Position numbers and translations under genes: made by a program. The notes under the pieces are model-generated. The model was not told where the DNA came from. It saw only the letters and a list, made by a program, of their open reading frames with translations, and ran no database searches. A stretch of 5,554 nucleotides of DNA from Pseudomonadota bacterium. GTDB taxonomy: Bacteria > Pseudomonadota > Gammaproteobacteria > Burkholderiales > Thiobacillaceae. The stretch's first letter is position 1, and each line of letters starts with the position of its first letter. The stretch spans positions 1 through 5,554 of the forward strand of contig JAJZTV010000102.1 of NCBI GenBank assembly GCA_021847385.1. Reading direction: 5' to 3'. Positions 1-4,767 of this stretch are shown in pieces.

Positions 1-168
1 TCGTTCTTCTTCAGCCGGGAGACTTTGATCCCGACCGACCTGCCGGGCATGGCCTTGTGGCGCGAGCGCCTGTTCGCCTGGATGTCGCGCAATGCGCAAA
101 GTGCGATGAGCTTCTTCAATATCCCGCCCAACCGCGTCATCGAGCTCGGCACTCAGATCGAGCTATGA
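1..168 (+). CDS. kup: Kup-type potassium uptake protein, C-terminal end (partial)
   Basis: Frame 1 is open from the window edge to a TGA at 166-168, giving the last 55 residues of a protein whose start lies outside the window. The fragment contains [28 protein letters not shown] and a terminal [16 protein letters not shown] recognise this as the conserved end of bacterial Kup/KUP/HAK K+ transporters, inner-membrane proteins of about 620-630 residues that import K+ with protons. Only the cytoplasmic C-terminal tail is present, so no membrane segment can be seen. The gene converges on the sigma/anti-sigma operon, with 56 bp between the stop codons. The family assignment rests on remembered similarity of the tail motif, which is distinctive. 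Confidence 0.88.
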   Translation, partial: SFFFSRETLIPTDLPGMALWRERLFAWMSRNAQSAMSFFNIPPNRVIELGTQIEL

Positions 169-175
169 AGCGCCA

Positions 176-207
176 GACAAAATAAAAGACCCGGCCAAGG
201 CCGGGCC
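176..207 (-). terminator. Intrinsic terminator of the sigma/anti-sigma operon
   Basis: On the minus strand, CCCGGCC and GGCCGGG (complement of 190-205) form a GC-only hairpin around a tiny TT loop, extendable by a G-T and a G-C pair. It is followed at once by TCTTTTATTTT. It lies about 20 bp past the stop of the anti-sigma gene. On the plus strand the hairpin lacks a T tract, so it would serve kup poorly if at all. Confidence 0.85.
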
Positions 208-224
208 TGCACACCTAAAACCAA

Positions 225-938
225 TCAGACCTTGATATAGGTCCAACCGGATTTCAGATTGTCCACCACCTCGTCGAGTACAGCCGGCACGACTTGGACA
301 TCGGGCAGCAATGCCGCGTCCTGATGCCGCTCTTGCAAGCGGCGTATCGTCTGGCCGCAACCGATCAAGGTCAAATTCGGATACTTCACCTGCAGCGCAT
401 GCAGGCGAGCCGCGAAGGGCGAGGTCGAGGTGCGGAACAGATCCAGGCCTAAACTATTGGCCGCCAGGTGCAATTGGATCGGCCTGCCTTCAAGCTTGGC
501 CTCGGCCAACAAGGCCTCGGTGCGATCCAGTGCGCGTTCGAAACGCGCCGACGAGGCGGTATCGACATGCAAGACGACACGATCGGAGTCGGCAATGACA
601 TCCTTCAAGGAAGCCACCCGGAAATAGGAATTGTCAGCCTCGGTCAGGCCTCGCCCCAGCCAGCCGGCCACCAGTCCGGCCACGATTAAGCAACAAGCCG
701 CCAAGGCTTGGCGGGTATAGGGCCAGCGCCGGCCATGCCGCGCATCGGGTACCGCAACCTCGGCATGGCGATAGCTGGACTTCACCATTTCCTTGAGCAT
801 GTGTAGTTCGCAAACCTGTTTCTTCAACAACTCGTCGCCGCTGATCAGCCCGATCGTGTGCGCACGCTCGGTTTGCGACAACTCGCCATCGACGAAGGCA
901 TTCAAATACTCATCGGAAAAATGCTGCTCGGGTTTCAT
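225..938 (-). CDS. Membrane anti-sigma factor with periplasmic DsrE/DsrF-like sensor domain
   Basis: This 237-residue protein is inferred to hold the upstream-encoded ECF sigma factor inactive at the membrane. Residues about 7-58 (YLNAFVDGELSQTERA...) resemble the helical anti-sigma domain of RseA/RsiW/ChrR-like proteins, but the usual HxxxCxxC zinc ligands are absent; the only Cys there is C43. A positively charged stretch (RHGRRWPYTR, 67-76) precedes one membrane segment at about 77-95 (ALAACCLIVAGLVAGWL), which predicts N-in/C-out topology. Residues about 119-237 look like a DsrE/DsrF fold, running from VVLHVD to a terminal GWTYIKV, with a conserved-type Cys at 194 in LTLIGCGQTIRRL. The same pattern (VVYHV, VCNNTL, GYVYVKP) occurs in the secreted protein encoded at 1701-2138. 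The ATG overlaps the sigma stop codon (ATGA) and has a strong SD. The anti-sigma role rests on the domain and gene order; the sensor role is inference. Confidence 0.8.
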   Translation of the reverse strand: MKPEQHFSDEYLNAFVDGELSQTERAHTIGLISGDELLKKQVCELHMLKEMVKSSYRHAEVAVPDARHGRRWPYTRQALAACCLIVAGLVAGWLGRGLTEADNSYFRVASLKDVIADSDRVVLHVDTASSARFERALDRTEALLAEAKLEGRPIQLHLAANSLGLDLFRTSTSPFAARLHALQVKYPNLTLIGCGQTIRRLQERHQDAALLPDVQVVPAVLDEVVDNLKSGWTYIKV

Positions 939-1495
939 TTCACCCTCCTCAGTCGAGCGGACTCGCTGGCCGCCGACATATCAAATTCGATCAAGTCTTT
1001 CTTCAAGGACTGACGCGCCCGGCATAGACGACTCATCACCGTACCGATCGGGATATTGAGAATGCCGCTCACCTCGGCATAGGAAAATTCTTCCAGATCG
1101 ACCAGGGTCAGCACCTCGCGCTGCCCGAGTGGCAAGCGGGCCACTGCGCTGCGAACGCGATCCACGATCTGGCCACGCTCGCCGGACTGTTCCGGGCCAA
1201 CCCCGGTGTCATAAAGCGATTCTTCGATATCCTCGATATCGTCATGGGGCCGCTGACGGCGCAGGTGATCGCGCCAACAATTGGTCAAGATCGCAAACAA
1301 CCAGGGCTCGGTCTGCTCGGACTCGCGCAGTTGATCGCATTTCTCGACGGCTCGGGCCAAGGTCTCTTGCACCAAATCCTCGGCCAAGGCCCGATCGTGG
1401 CACCAGGAATAGGCCACGCGCAGCAATTTGGCATGCTGCTGTTTTAAGCGCGCACAACATTCACGCGAGCTCGAAAAAAGCGAAATGATGGCCAT
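935..1495 (-). CDS. ECF-type RNA polymerase sigma factor
   Basis: This 186-residue protein has the size and two-domain layout of extracytoplasmic-function (group 4) sigma-70 factors. Region 2 spans about residues 15-82, with DLVQETLARA (2.2) and EPWLFAILTNCWRDHLRR (2.3/2.4, which would read the -10). Region 4 spans about 113-167, with RLPLGQREVLTLVDLEEFSYAEVS..IPIGTVMSRLCRAR, a helix-turn-helix that would read the -35. The linker is acidic (HDDIEDIEESLYD). Start chosen: the ATG at 1495-1493, preceded on the minus strand by GGGGA about 6 bases upstream; no better in-frame ATG precedes it. It is co-transcribed with the anti-sigma gene and lies behind an ECF-type promoter at 1549-1576, so autoregulation is likely. 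The subgroup cannot be assigned by eye. Four Cys residues (13, 14, 32, 53) lie in the N-terminal part, plus one each near 73 and 158; I draw no conclusion from them. Confidence 0.93.
   Translation of the reverse strand: MAIISLFSSSRECCARLKQQHAKLLRVAYSWCHDRALAEDLVQETLARAVEKCDQLRESEQTEPWLFAILTNCWRDHLRRQRPHDDIEDIEESLYDTGVGPEQSGERGQIVDRVRSAVARLPLGQREVLTLVDLEEFSYAEVSGILNIPIGTVMSRLCRARQSLKKDLIEFDMSAASESARLRRVK
943..949 (-). promoter_or_regulatory. Strong Shine-Dalgarno of the anti-sigma gene inside the sigma gene
   Basis: The minus strand reads AGGAGGG four bases before the ATG at 938-936, within the last codons of the sigma gene. Together with the 4-bp ATGA stop/start overlap (935-938), it fixes the anti-sigma start and implies coupled translation, a common way to keep sigma and anti-sigma in balance. 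Confidence 0.85.
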
Positions 1496-1548
1496 TGAAT
1501 CCCCAAAAGCTTTTCATCGCCGCTAAACGGCGGTGCTCTTCATATGGA

Positions 1549-1576
1549 TAGACGAGCCAGGTCGCCGATTTATTCC
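1549..1576 (-). promoter_or_regulatory. Predicted ECF promoter of the sigma/anti-sigma operon
   Basis: On the minus strand the -35 element TGGAATAAAT (GGAATA at 1576-1571) is followed after exactly 16 nt by CGTCTA (1554-1549). This matches the generic ECF pattern GGAA-N16/17-CGTC. A start of transcription near 1542 would leave a leader of about 45 nt before the sigma ATG. The same sequence pattern and spacing occur in the divergent promoter at 1602-1629, which makes chance unlikely. The leader also carries a small hairpin (CGCCG/CGGCG, 1518-1532), probably minor. Confidence 0.75.
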
Positions 1577-1611
1577 ATATTTTACTAGCGGTCATTTTAG
1601 TGGAATAAATC
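1567..1611. repeat. Perfect 11-bp inverted repeat formed by two back-to-back -35 elements
   Basis: GATTTATTCCA (1567-1577) and TGGAATAAATC (1601-1611) are exact reverse complements separated by 23 bp. Two of the next three outward positions also match. The 23-bp centre is AT-rich and holds two similar ATTTTA-containing blocks (1579-1587 and 1594-1602) in direct orientation. Each arm contains the -35 of one of the two divergent ECF promoters, so shared sigma recognition explains the symmetry. An additional DNA-binding regulator is possible but not needed. Confidence 0.85.
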
Positions 1612-1629
1612 CGCCAGCTACCGCGTCTT
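1602..1629 (+). promoter_or_regulatory. Predicted ECF promoter of the secreted DsrE-like gene
   Basis: GGAATA (1602-1607) is followed after 16 nt by CGTCTT (1624-1629), mirroring the sigma-operon promoter on the other strand. The two copies share the first 11 bases (TGGAATAAATC) and several spacer positions. Transcription would start near 1636, leaving a leader of about 65 nt before the ATG at 1701. Confidence 0.75.
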
Positions 1630-1637
1630 AATAAGCA

Positions 1638-1666
1638 GGCATGGCCGTATTTGGCATGGCCATGCC
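1638..1666 (+). promoter_or_regulatory. Stem-loop at the predicted 5' end of the DsrE-like mRNA
   Basis: GGCATGGCC (1638-1646) can pair perfectly with GGCCATGCC (1658-1666) across an 11-nt loop. The second arm is also part of a 14-bp perfect palindrome, GGCATGGCCATGCC (1653-1666), and GGCATGGCC occurs twice in direct orientation (1638 and 1653), so alternative pairings exist. It begins within a few bases of the predicted transcription start, where a hairpin could protect the mRNA 5' end. As DNA it could instead be an operator. No function is shown. Confidence 0.5.
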
Positions 1667-1687
1667 ATACATCCTTATAAATTTACT

Positions 1688-1691
1688 GGAG
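1688..1691 (+). promoter_or_regulatory. Shine-Dalgarno selecting the start at 1701
   Basis: GGAG lies 9 nt before the ATG at 1701. This supports that start rather than an in-frame ATG at 1641, which has no SD and sits within a few bases of the predicted transcription start. Confidence 0.65.
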
Positions 1692-1700
1692 ACTTCACCC

Positions 1701-2138
1701 ATGAAATCAAGCATCCTACTGGGCACCGCCGCCGCCCTACTGCTCGCGGTCACCCCCGCCTTCGCCGGCGACGGCAATGCCGACGCCCCGGAAAACGTCG
1801 TCTACCACGTTAACGACGCGGCCAATGCCAACGCCGCCATGCAAAACATCAAGAATCATTTGAATGCCAGCCCCAAGGCCCATATCGTGGTGGTAACCCA
1901 CGGTAAAGGCATCGATTTCCTGCTGGAAGGCGCCCAAGACGCCCAAGGCAATCCCTATGAGCCGAAGGTCCAGGCGCTGAAGGAGCAGGGCGTCGAATTC
2001 GATGTCTGCAACAACACCTTGAAGGGCCGCAAGATCGATCCTAAATCCGTGGTGCCTGAAGCCAAGATCGTGCCGTCTGGCGTAGCGGAACTGGCTAAGT
2101 TGCAAGCCAAGGCCGGCTACGTCTACGTCAAACCTTAA
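1701..2138 (+). CDS. Secreted (periplasmic) DsrE/DsrF-like protein
   Basis: This 145-residue protein starts with a clear Sec signal peptide, MKSSILLGTAAALLLAVTPAFA, likely cut after AFA at residue 22. The mature part of about 123 residues has the short alpha/beta pattern of the DsrE/DsrF-like family: VVYHVND at the first strand, HIVVVTHGKGIDFL, then VQALKEQGVEFDVCNNTL and a terminal GYVYVKP. Its only Cys, C103, is at the position that in DsrE-type sulfur carriers bears a persulfide. The ends and the Cys line up with the C-terminal domain of the anti-sigma protein encoded divergently. The family is known for sulfur-relay proteins, but many periplasmic members have no assigned role, so the substrate is unknown. 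An ECF promoter and a terminator flank it, so it appears to be a single-gene transcript controlled by the neighbouring sigma factor. Confidence 0.85.
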   Translation: MKSSILLGTAAALLLAVTPAFAGDGNADAPENVVYHVNDAANANAAMQNIKNHLNASPKAHIVVVTHGKGIDFLLEGAQDAQGNPYEPKVQALKEQGVEFDVCNNTLKGRKIDPKSVVPEAKIVPSGVAELAKLQAKAGYVYVKP

Positions 2139-2180
2139 GTACCGCCACTTTCGCCCCGATTCCGGGGCATACCACTTTCC

Positions 2181-2230
2181 GCACAGACCCCTTTAGGCAT
2201 CTCCTCCAGGGTGGGGTCTGTGCCTTTTTA
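2181..2230 (+). terminator. Strong intrinsic terminator after the DsrE-like gene
   Basis: GCACAGACCCC (2181-2191) and GGGGTCTGTGC (2213-2223) form a perfect 11-bp stem with an unusually long 21-nt loop, followed by CTTTTTA. A smaller hairpin without a T tract (GCCCCG/CGGGGC type, 2153-2168) lies just upstream, right after the stop codon. Together they isolate the DsrE-like gene from the alanine dehydrogenase gene. Confidence 0.88.
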
Positions 2231-2333
2231 CCCCTTCCGCTTTTCCCGCTAGCCCGCCAATCCCCCATCCCACACGGGGTTGGGCGAGACCACGATAACC
2301 GGTAACATGGCGGCTCGACCGACGAAAGCCATC

Positions 2334-3449
2334 ATGCGCATTGGCATCCCGAAAGAAATCAAAGATCAGGAATATCGCGTCGCCGCTCCCCCAGCGGCCA
2401 TCGCCGCATTGGCTGAAGCCGGCCATCGGGTCATGGTGGAAAGCGGCGCAGGCCAAGCCATCGGTTACGACGATACCGCCTACCGTACAGCCGGCGCGGC
2501 AATCGCCGACGATGCCGCCACCCTTTACCGCGAGAGCGAACTCATCTACAAGGTCAAGGAACCACTGGCCGCCGAACTGCCGCTGCTGCGCCAGGACCAC
2601 ATCCTGTTCTGCTACCTGCACCTCGCCGCCGCACCGGAACTGACGCAAGCCCTGCTGAAATGCGGGCTGACCGCCATCGCCTATGAAACCGTGAGTGGCG
2701 AACACGGCGGTACCCCCTTGCTGGCACCGATGTCGCAAATTGCCGGCCGGCTGGCGATCCAAATGGGCATGCAGGCCCTGGAAATGAAAAACGGCGGCCG
2801 CGGCGTGCTGCTCTCCGGGGTGCCGGGCGTAGCGCCGGGACGCGTCGTCATCCTCGGCGGCGGCAACGTCGGCGGCAATGCCGCACGCATCGCAGTCGGC
2901 ATCGGTGCCGAGGTAACCCTGCTCGACCACAGCTCGGAAACACTCAAGCGCTACGATGAACTTTACCAAGGGCGACTTAAAACCCTGTTCGCGACGCCGG
3001 CCAACATCGAGGCCAGCGTAAACCAGGCCGATTTGGTGATCGGCGCCGCCTACGTGGTCGGCCGCCATGCCCCGCGGCTGCTGAATCGCGCCCTGCTGCG
3101 CCGCATGGCCAAGGGCAGCGCGCTCGTGGACGTGTCGATCGACCAGGGAGGCACGGCTGAGACCTCGCGTCCGACCAGCCACACCGAGCCGTTCTATATC
3201 GAAGAAGGTGTCGTGCACTACTGTGTCCCCAATATGCCCGGTGCCGTGGCCCGCACCGCCACCTTGGCACTGTCCGAAGCCACACTGCCCTATTTACTAA
3301 GCCTGGCCGGCCATGGTCCGCGCGCCGCCTTCGAGCGGGAAGCCGGTTTCGCCAATGGCCTCAACCTCGCCCACGGCCAGATCGCCCACGCCGGCCTGGC
3401 CGACGACCTGGGGCTAGCCCATGCCGATTGGCGCCAGTTGATCCGATAA
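2334..3449 (+). CDS. ald: Alanine dehydrogenase (NAD-dependent)
   Basis: The enzyme reversibly deaminates L-alanine to pyruvate and ammonium with NAD+, in the cytoplasm. Starting at the ATG at 2334 gives 371 residues beginning MRIGIPKEIK, the family's usual start and length. In this numbering the known active-site residues fall at the expected places: R15 (EYRV), K75 (YKVKEP), H96 (YLHLA) and D270 (DVSIDQGG). The Rossmann motif GGGNVGGNAA (175-184) and the following acidic residue D198 (LLDHS) fit NAD rather than NADP. The C-terminal part includes YCVPNMPGAVARTAT. In-frame ATG/GTG-type starts further upstream (e.g. 2307) would add residues not seen in the family. The SD is weak (GAAAG). A poor promoter-like TTGGGC-N17-TAACAT lies at 2280-2308. 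The CDGSH gene follows after 27 bp, so they may be co-transcribed. Confidence 0.95.
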   Translation: MRIGIPKEIKDQEYRVAAPPAAIAALAEAGHRVMVESGAGQAIGYDDTAYRTAGAAIADDAATLYRESELIYKVKEPLAAELPLLRQDHILFCYLHLAAAPELTQALLKCGLTAIAYETVSGEHGGTPLLAPMSQIAGRLAIQMGMQALEMKNGGRGVLLSGVPGVAPGRVVILGGGNVGGNAARIAVGIGAEVTLLDHSSETLKRYDELYQGRLKTLFATPANIEASVNQADLVIGAAYVVGRHAPRLLNRALLRRMAKGSALVDVSIDQGGTAETSRPTSHTEPFYIEEGVVHYCVPNMPGAVARTATLALSEATLPYLLSLAGHGPRAAFEREAGFANGLNLAHGQIAHAGLADDLGLAHADWRQLIR

Positions 3450-3464
3450 CGAAGCATTTTCCCG

Positions 3465-3470
3465 AAGGAG
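3465..3470 (+). promoter_or_regulatory. Shine-Dalgarno selecting ATG 3477 for the CDGSH gene
   Basis: AAGGAG lies 6 nt before the ATG at 3477, an ideal spacing. A TTG directly in front (3474) could also be read as a start, but ATG is preferred. Confidence 0.8.
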
Positions 3471-3476
3471 CTCTTG

Positions 3477-3716
3477 ATGGACAAACCCGTCGTTGCCTCG
3501 AAAACCCCGCTCGGCCTCGAACTCGAGCCCGGCGAATACTGGTGGTGCACCTGTGGCCGTTCGAAAAACCAGCCCTTCTGCGATGGCGCCCACGAAGGCA
3601 CCAGCTTCCAGCCGCAGATGTTTAAGGTGGAGAAAAAGGACACCTACTGGTTGTGCACCTGCAAGCACACGGCCAATGGCCCCTTCTGCGACGGTGCCCA
3701 CGAACTGCTCGATTAA
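3477..3716 (+). CDS. Tandem CDGSH iron-sulfur domain protein
   Basis: This 79-residue protein contains two complete CDGSH motifs (CxCxx[S/T]xxxPxCDG[S/A]H). The first has ligands C24, C26, C35, H39 (CTCGRSKNQPFCDGAH) and the second C60, C62, C71, H75 (CTCKHTANGPFCDGAH). Each is expected to hold a 2Fe-2S cluster with three Cys and one His, as in human CISD3, which also packs two motifs into one chain. There is no signal peptide or membrane anchor, so it should be a soluble cytoplasmic protein. Members of the family are implicated in cluster or electron transfer and redox or iron handling; the role of this one is not known. It lies 27 bp after ald and 25 bp before the DUF2784-type gene, so the three may form one transcript. 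Confidence 0.93.
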   Translation: MDKPVVASKTPLGLELEPGEYWWCTCGRSKNQPFCDGAHEGTSFQPQMFKVEKKDTYWLCTCKHTANGPFCDGAHELLD

Positions 3717-3721
3717 TCGAG
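3708..3721 (+). repeat. 14-bp palindrome over the CDGSH stop codon
   Basis: CTCGATTAATCGAG is a perfect palindrome containing the TAA stop (3714-3716) and is followed by ACTTTTG. As RNA it is a 5-bp stem with a TTAA loop, too weak and too T-poor for a convincing terminator. It may modestly attenuate read-through into the next gene or have no function. Confidence 0.4.
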
Positions 3722-3741
3722 ACTTTTGAATCGGCCAGGCC

Positions 3742-4122
3742 ATGCTCTACACTGCCCTGGCCGATCTCGCCCTACTCCTTCACTTCGGCTTCATCCTGTT
3801 CGTCGGTGCCGGCGGCCTACTGATCGCGCGCTGGCCGCGCCTGGCTTGGCTGCATTTACCCGCCGCCGCCTGGGGCGTGGCAGTCGAGATCGGCGACATC
3901 GTCTGCCCACTCACACCGTTGGAGAATCATTTCCGGCAACTGGCCGGTAAGGCCGGCTATACCGGCGACTTTATCGGCCACTATCTGCTTGCCGTCATCT
4001 ACCCGTCGGGGTTGACCCGCCCCGGGCAAATCGGCCTGGGTCTACTCGCTATCGCAATCAATCTGGTGGTTTATACCTGGCTGGTCCGGCGACTATGGCG
4101 CAAATCCCACCTACCCCAATAA
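3742..4122 (+). CDS. DUF2784-type small integral membrane protein
   Basis: This 126-residue protein is hydrophobic, with about four predicted membrane segments (roughly 5-29, 35-53, 76-92 and 96-117). I recognise the DUF2784 pattern: an N-terminal LADLALLLHFGFILFVGAGG, then RWPRLAWLHLPAAAWG, the conserved CPLTPLEN (55-62), an AGxAGYTGDFIGHYL block (68-82) and a basic tail. No biochemical function is established for this family to my knowledge. The ATG at 3742 gives the usual start, although the SD is weak (CAGG a few bases before). Its place between the CDGSH gene and rnfA does not by itself tell its function. Confidence 0.85.
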   Translation: MLYTALADLALLLHFGFILFVGAGGLLIARWPRLAWLHLPAAAWGVAVEIGDIVCPLTPLENHFRQLAGKAGYTGDFIGHYLLAVIYPSGLTRPGQIGLGLLAIAINLVVYTWLVRRLWRKSHLPQ

Positions 4123-4139
4123 CGCCGCTGTTTCCAGGG

Positions 4140-4168
4140 TTGTCACCCCTCGGCCGGTAACCGATAAT
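4140..4168 (+). promoter_or_regulatory. Predicted sigma-70 promoter of the rnf operon
   Basis: TTGTCA (4140-4145) and GATAAT (4163-4168) each match five of six consensus bases, with the optimal 17-nt spacer. They lie in the 69-bp gap between the DUF2784-type gene and rnfA. A start near 4175 would give a short leader of about 17 nt before the rnfA ATG. Confidence 0.65.
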
Positions 4169-4191
4169 CCGCAGATTGCGGCGGCCCTGAT

Positions 4192-4767
4192 ATGCAAGAC
4201 TACTTCCTCCTTCTGATCGGCACGGTGTTCGTCAACAACATCGTGATGAGCAAGATCCTCGGACTCTGCCCCTTCATGGGGGTATCCAGGAAACTGGAGA
4301 CCTCGCTGGGTCTTGGGGCCGCCACGGCCTTCGTGCTGACCTTGGCCTCCGGCGCCAGCAATATCATCGACACCTATCTGCTCGGCCCCGACCTTTCCTA
4401 CCTGCGTACCCTGTCCTTCATCGTGACCATCGCGGCCATCGTCGGCTTCACCGAGATGTTCATCAAGAAGACCAGCCCGGTGCTGTTCCGGGTACTGGGC
4501 ATCTATCTGCCGCTGATCACCACCAATTGTGCGGTGCTGGGCATTCCGCTGCTTACCGTGCAAGAAGGCCACAACTTCGTCGAGTCGCTGTTGTTCGGCC
4601 TGGGCGGGGCGCTAGGCTTCACCCTCGTGTTGATCCTGTTCGCGGCGATGCGCGAGCGCCTGGAGGCTGCCGATATTCCGCTGCCCTTCCGCGGCACCAG
4701 CATTGCGATGGTCACCGCCGGGCTGATGAGCTTGGCCTTCATGGGCTTCGCAGGGCTGATCAAATAA
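4192..4767 (+). CDS. rnfA: Rnf electron transport complex subunit A
   Basis: This is an integral membrane subunit of the Rnf (Rsx) complex, which couples electron flow between ferredoxin and NAD(H) to ion movement across the inner membrane. The 191 residues match the usual length of about 193 and contain about six membrane segments. The family signature [18 protein letters not shown] (15-32) and TTNCAVLG (110-117) are present. C26 and C113 correspond to the Cys pairs that, in RnfA/RnfE and NqrD/NqrE structures, hold an intramembrane iron-sulfur cluster at the A/E interface. It is the first gene of the cluster behind a sigma-70-like promoter, and its TAA overlaps the rnfB ATG by one base. No strong SD is visible. 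Confidence 0.96.
   Translation: MQDYFLLLIGTVFVNNIVMSKILGLCPFMGVSRKLETSLGLGAATAFVLTLASGASNIIDTYLLGPDLSYLRTLSFIVTIAAIVGFTEMFIKKTSPVLFRVLGIYLPLITTNCAVLGIPLLTVQEGHNFVESLLFGLGGALGFTLVLILFAAMRERLEAADIPLPFRGTSIAMVTAGLMSLAFMGFAGLIK

Noticed and set aside
311..689. Several plus-strand open frames opposite the anti-sigma gene
   Set aside because: Arg/Ser/Pro-rich translations without SD or domain, antisense to a gene with clear function, RBS and terminator.
1129..1488. Plus-strand open frame opposite the sigma gene
   Set aside because: Arg-rich low-complexity translation typical of antisense frames; no RBS.
1641..1700. Upstream in-frame ATG extending the secreted DsrE-like protein by 20 residues
   Set aside because: It has no SD, sits about 5 nt from the predicted transcription start inside the hairpin, and would bury the signal peptide behind an odd N-terminus.
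2257..2283. CCAA(T)CCCC ... GGGGTTGG hairpin upstream of ald
   Set aside because: Short, bulged, no T tract, and away from the start codon; not enough to call a riboswitch, attenuator or terminator.
2280..2333. N-terminal extension of alanine dehydrogenase
   Set aside because: The family begins at MRIGIPKEIK, and active-site numbering (R15, K75, H96, D270) fits only the start at 2334.
2193..3218. 341-codon open frame on the minus strand opposite alanine dehydrogenase
   Set aside because: It is a shadow of ald in GC-rich DNA. The plus strand carries all active-site motifs, while the minus translation is a Gly/Ala/His/Gln-rich string with no recognisable family.
4111..4572. 153-codon minus-strand open frame over rnfA
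   Set aside because: Antisense shadow; its translation is rich in Gly, His, Glu and Gln with no domain, and rnfA on the other strand is certain.
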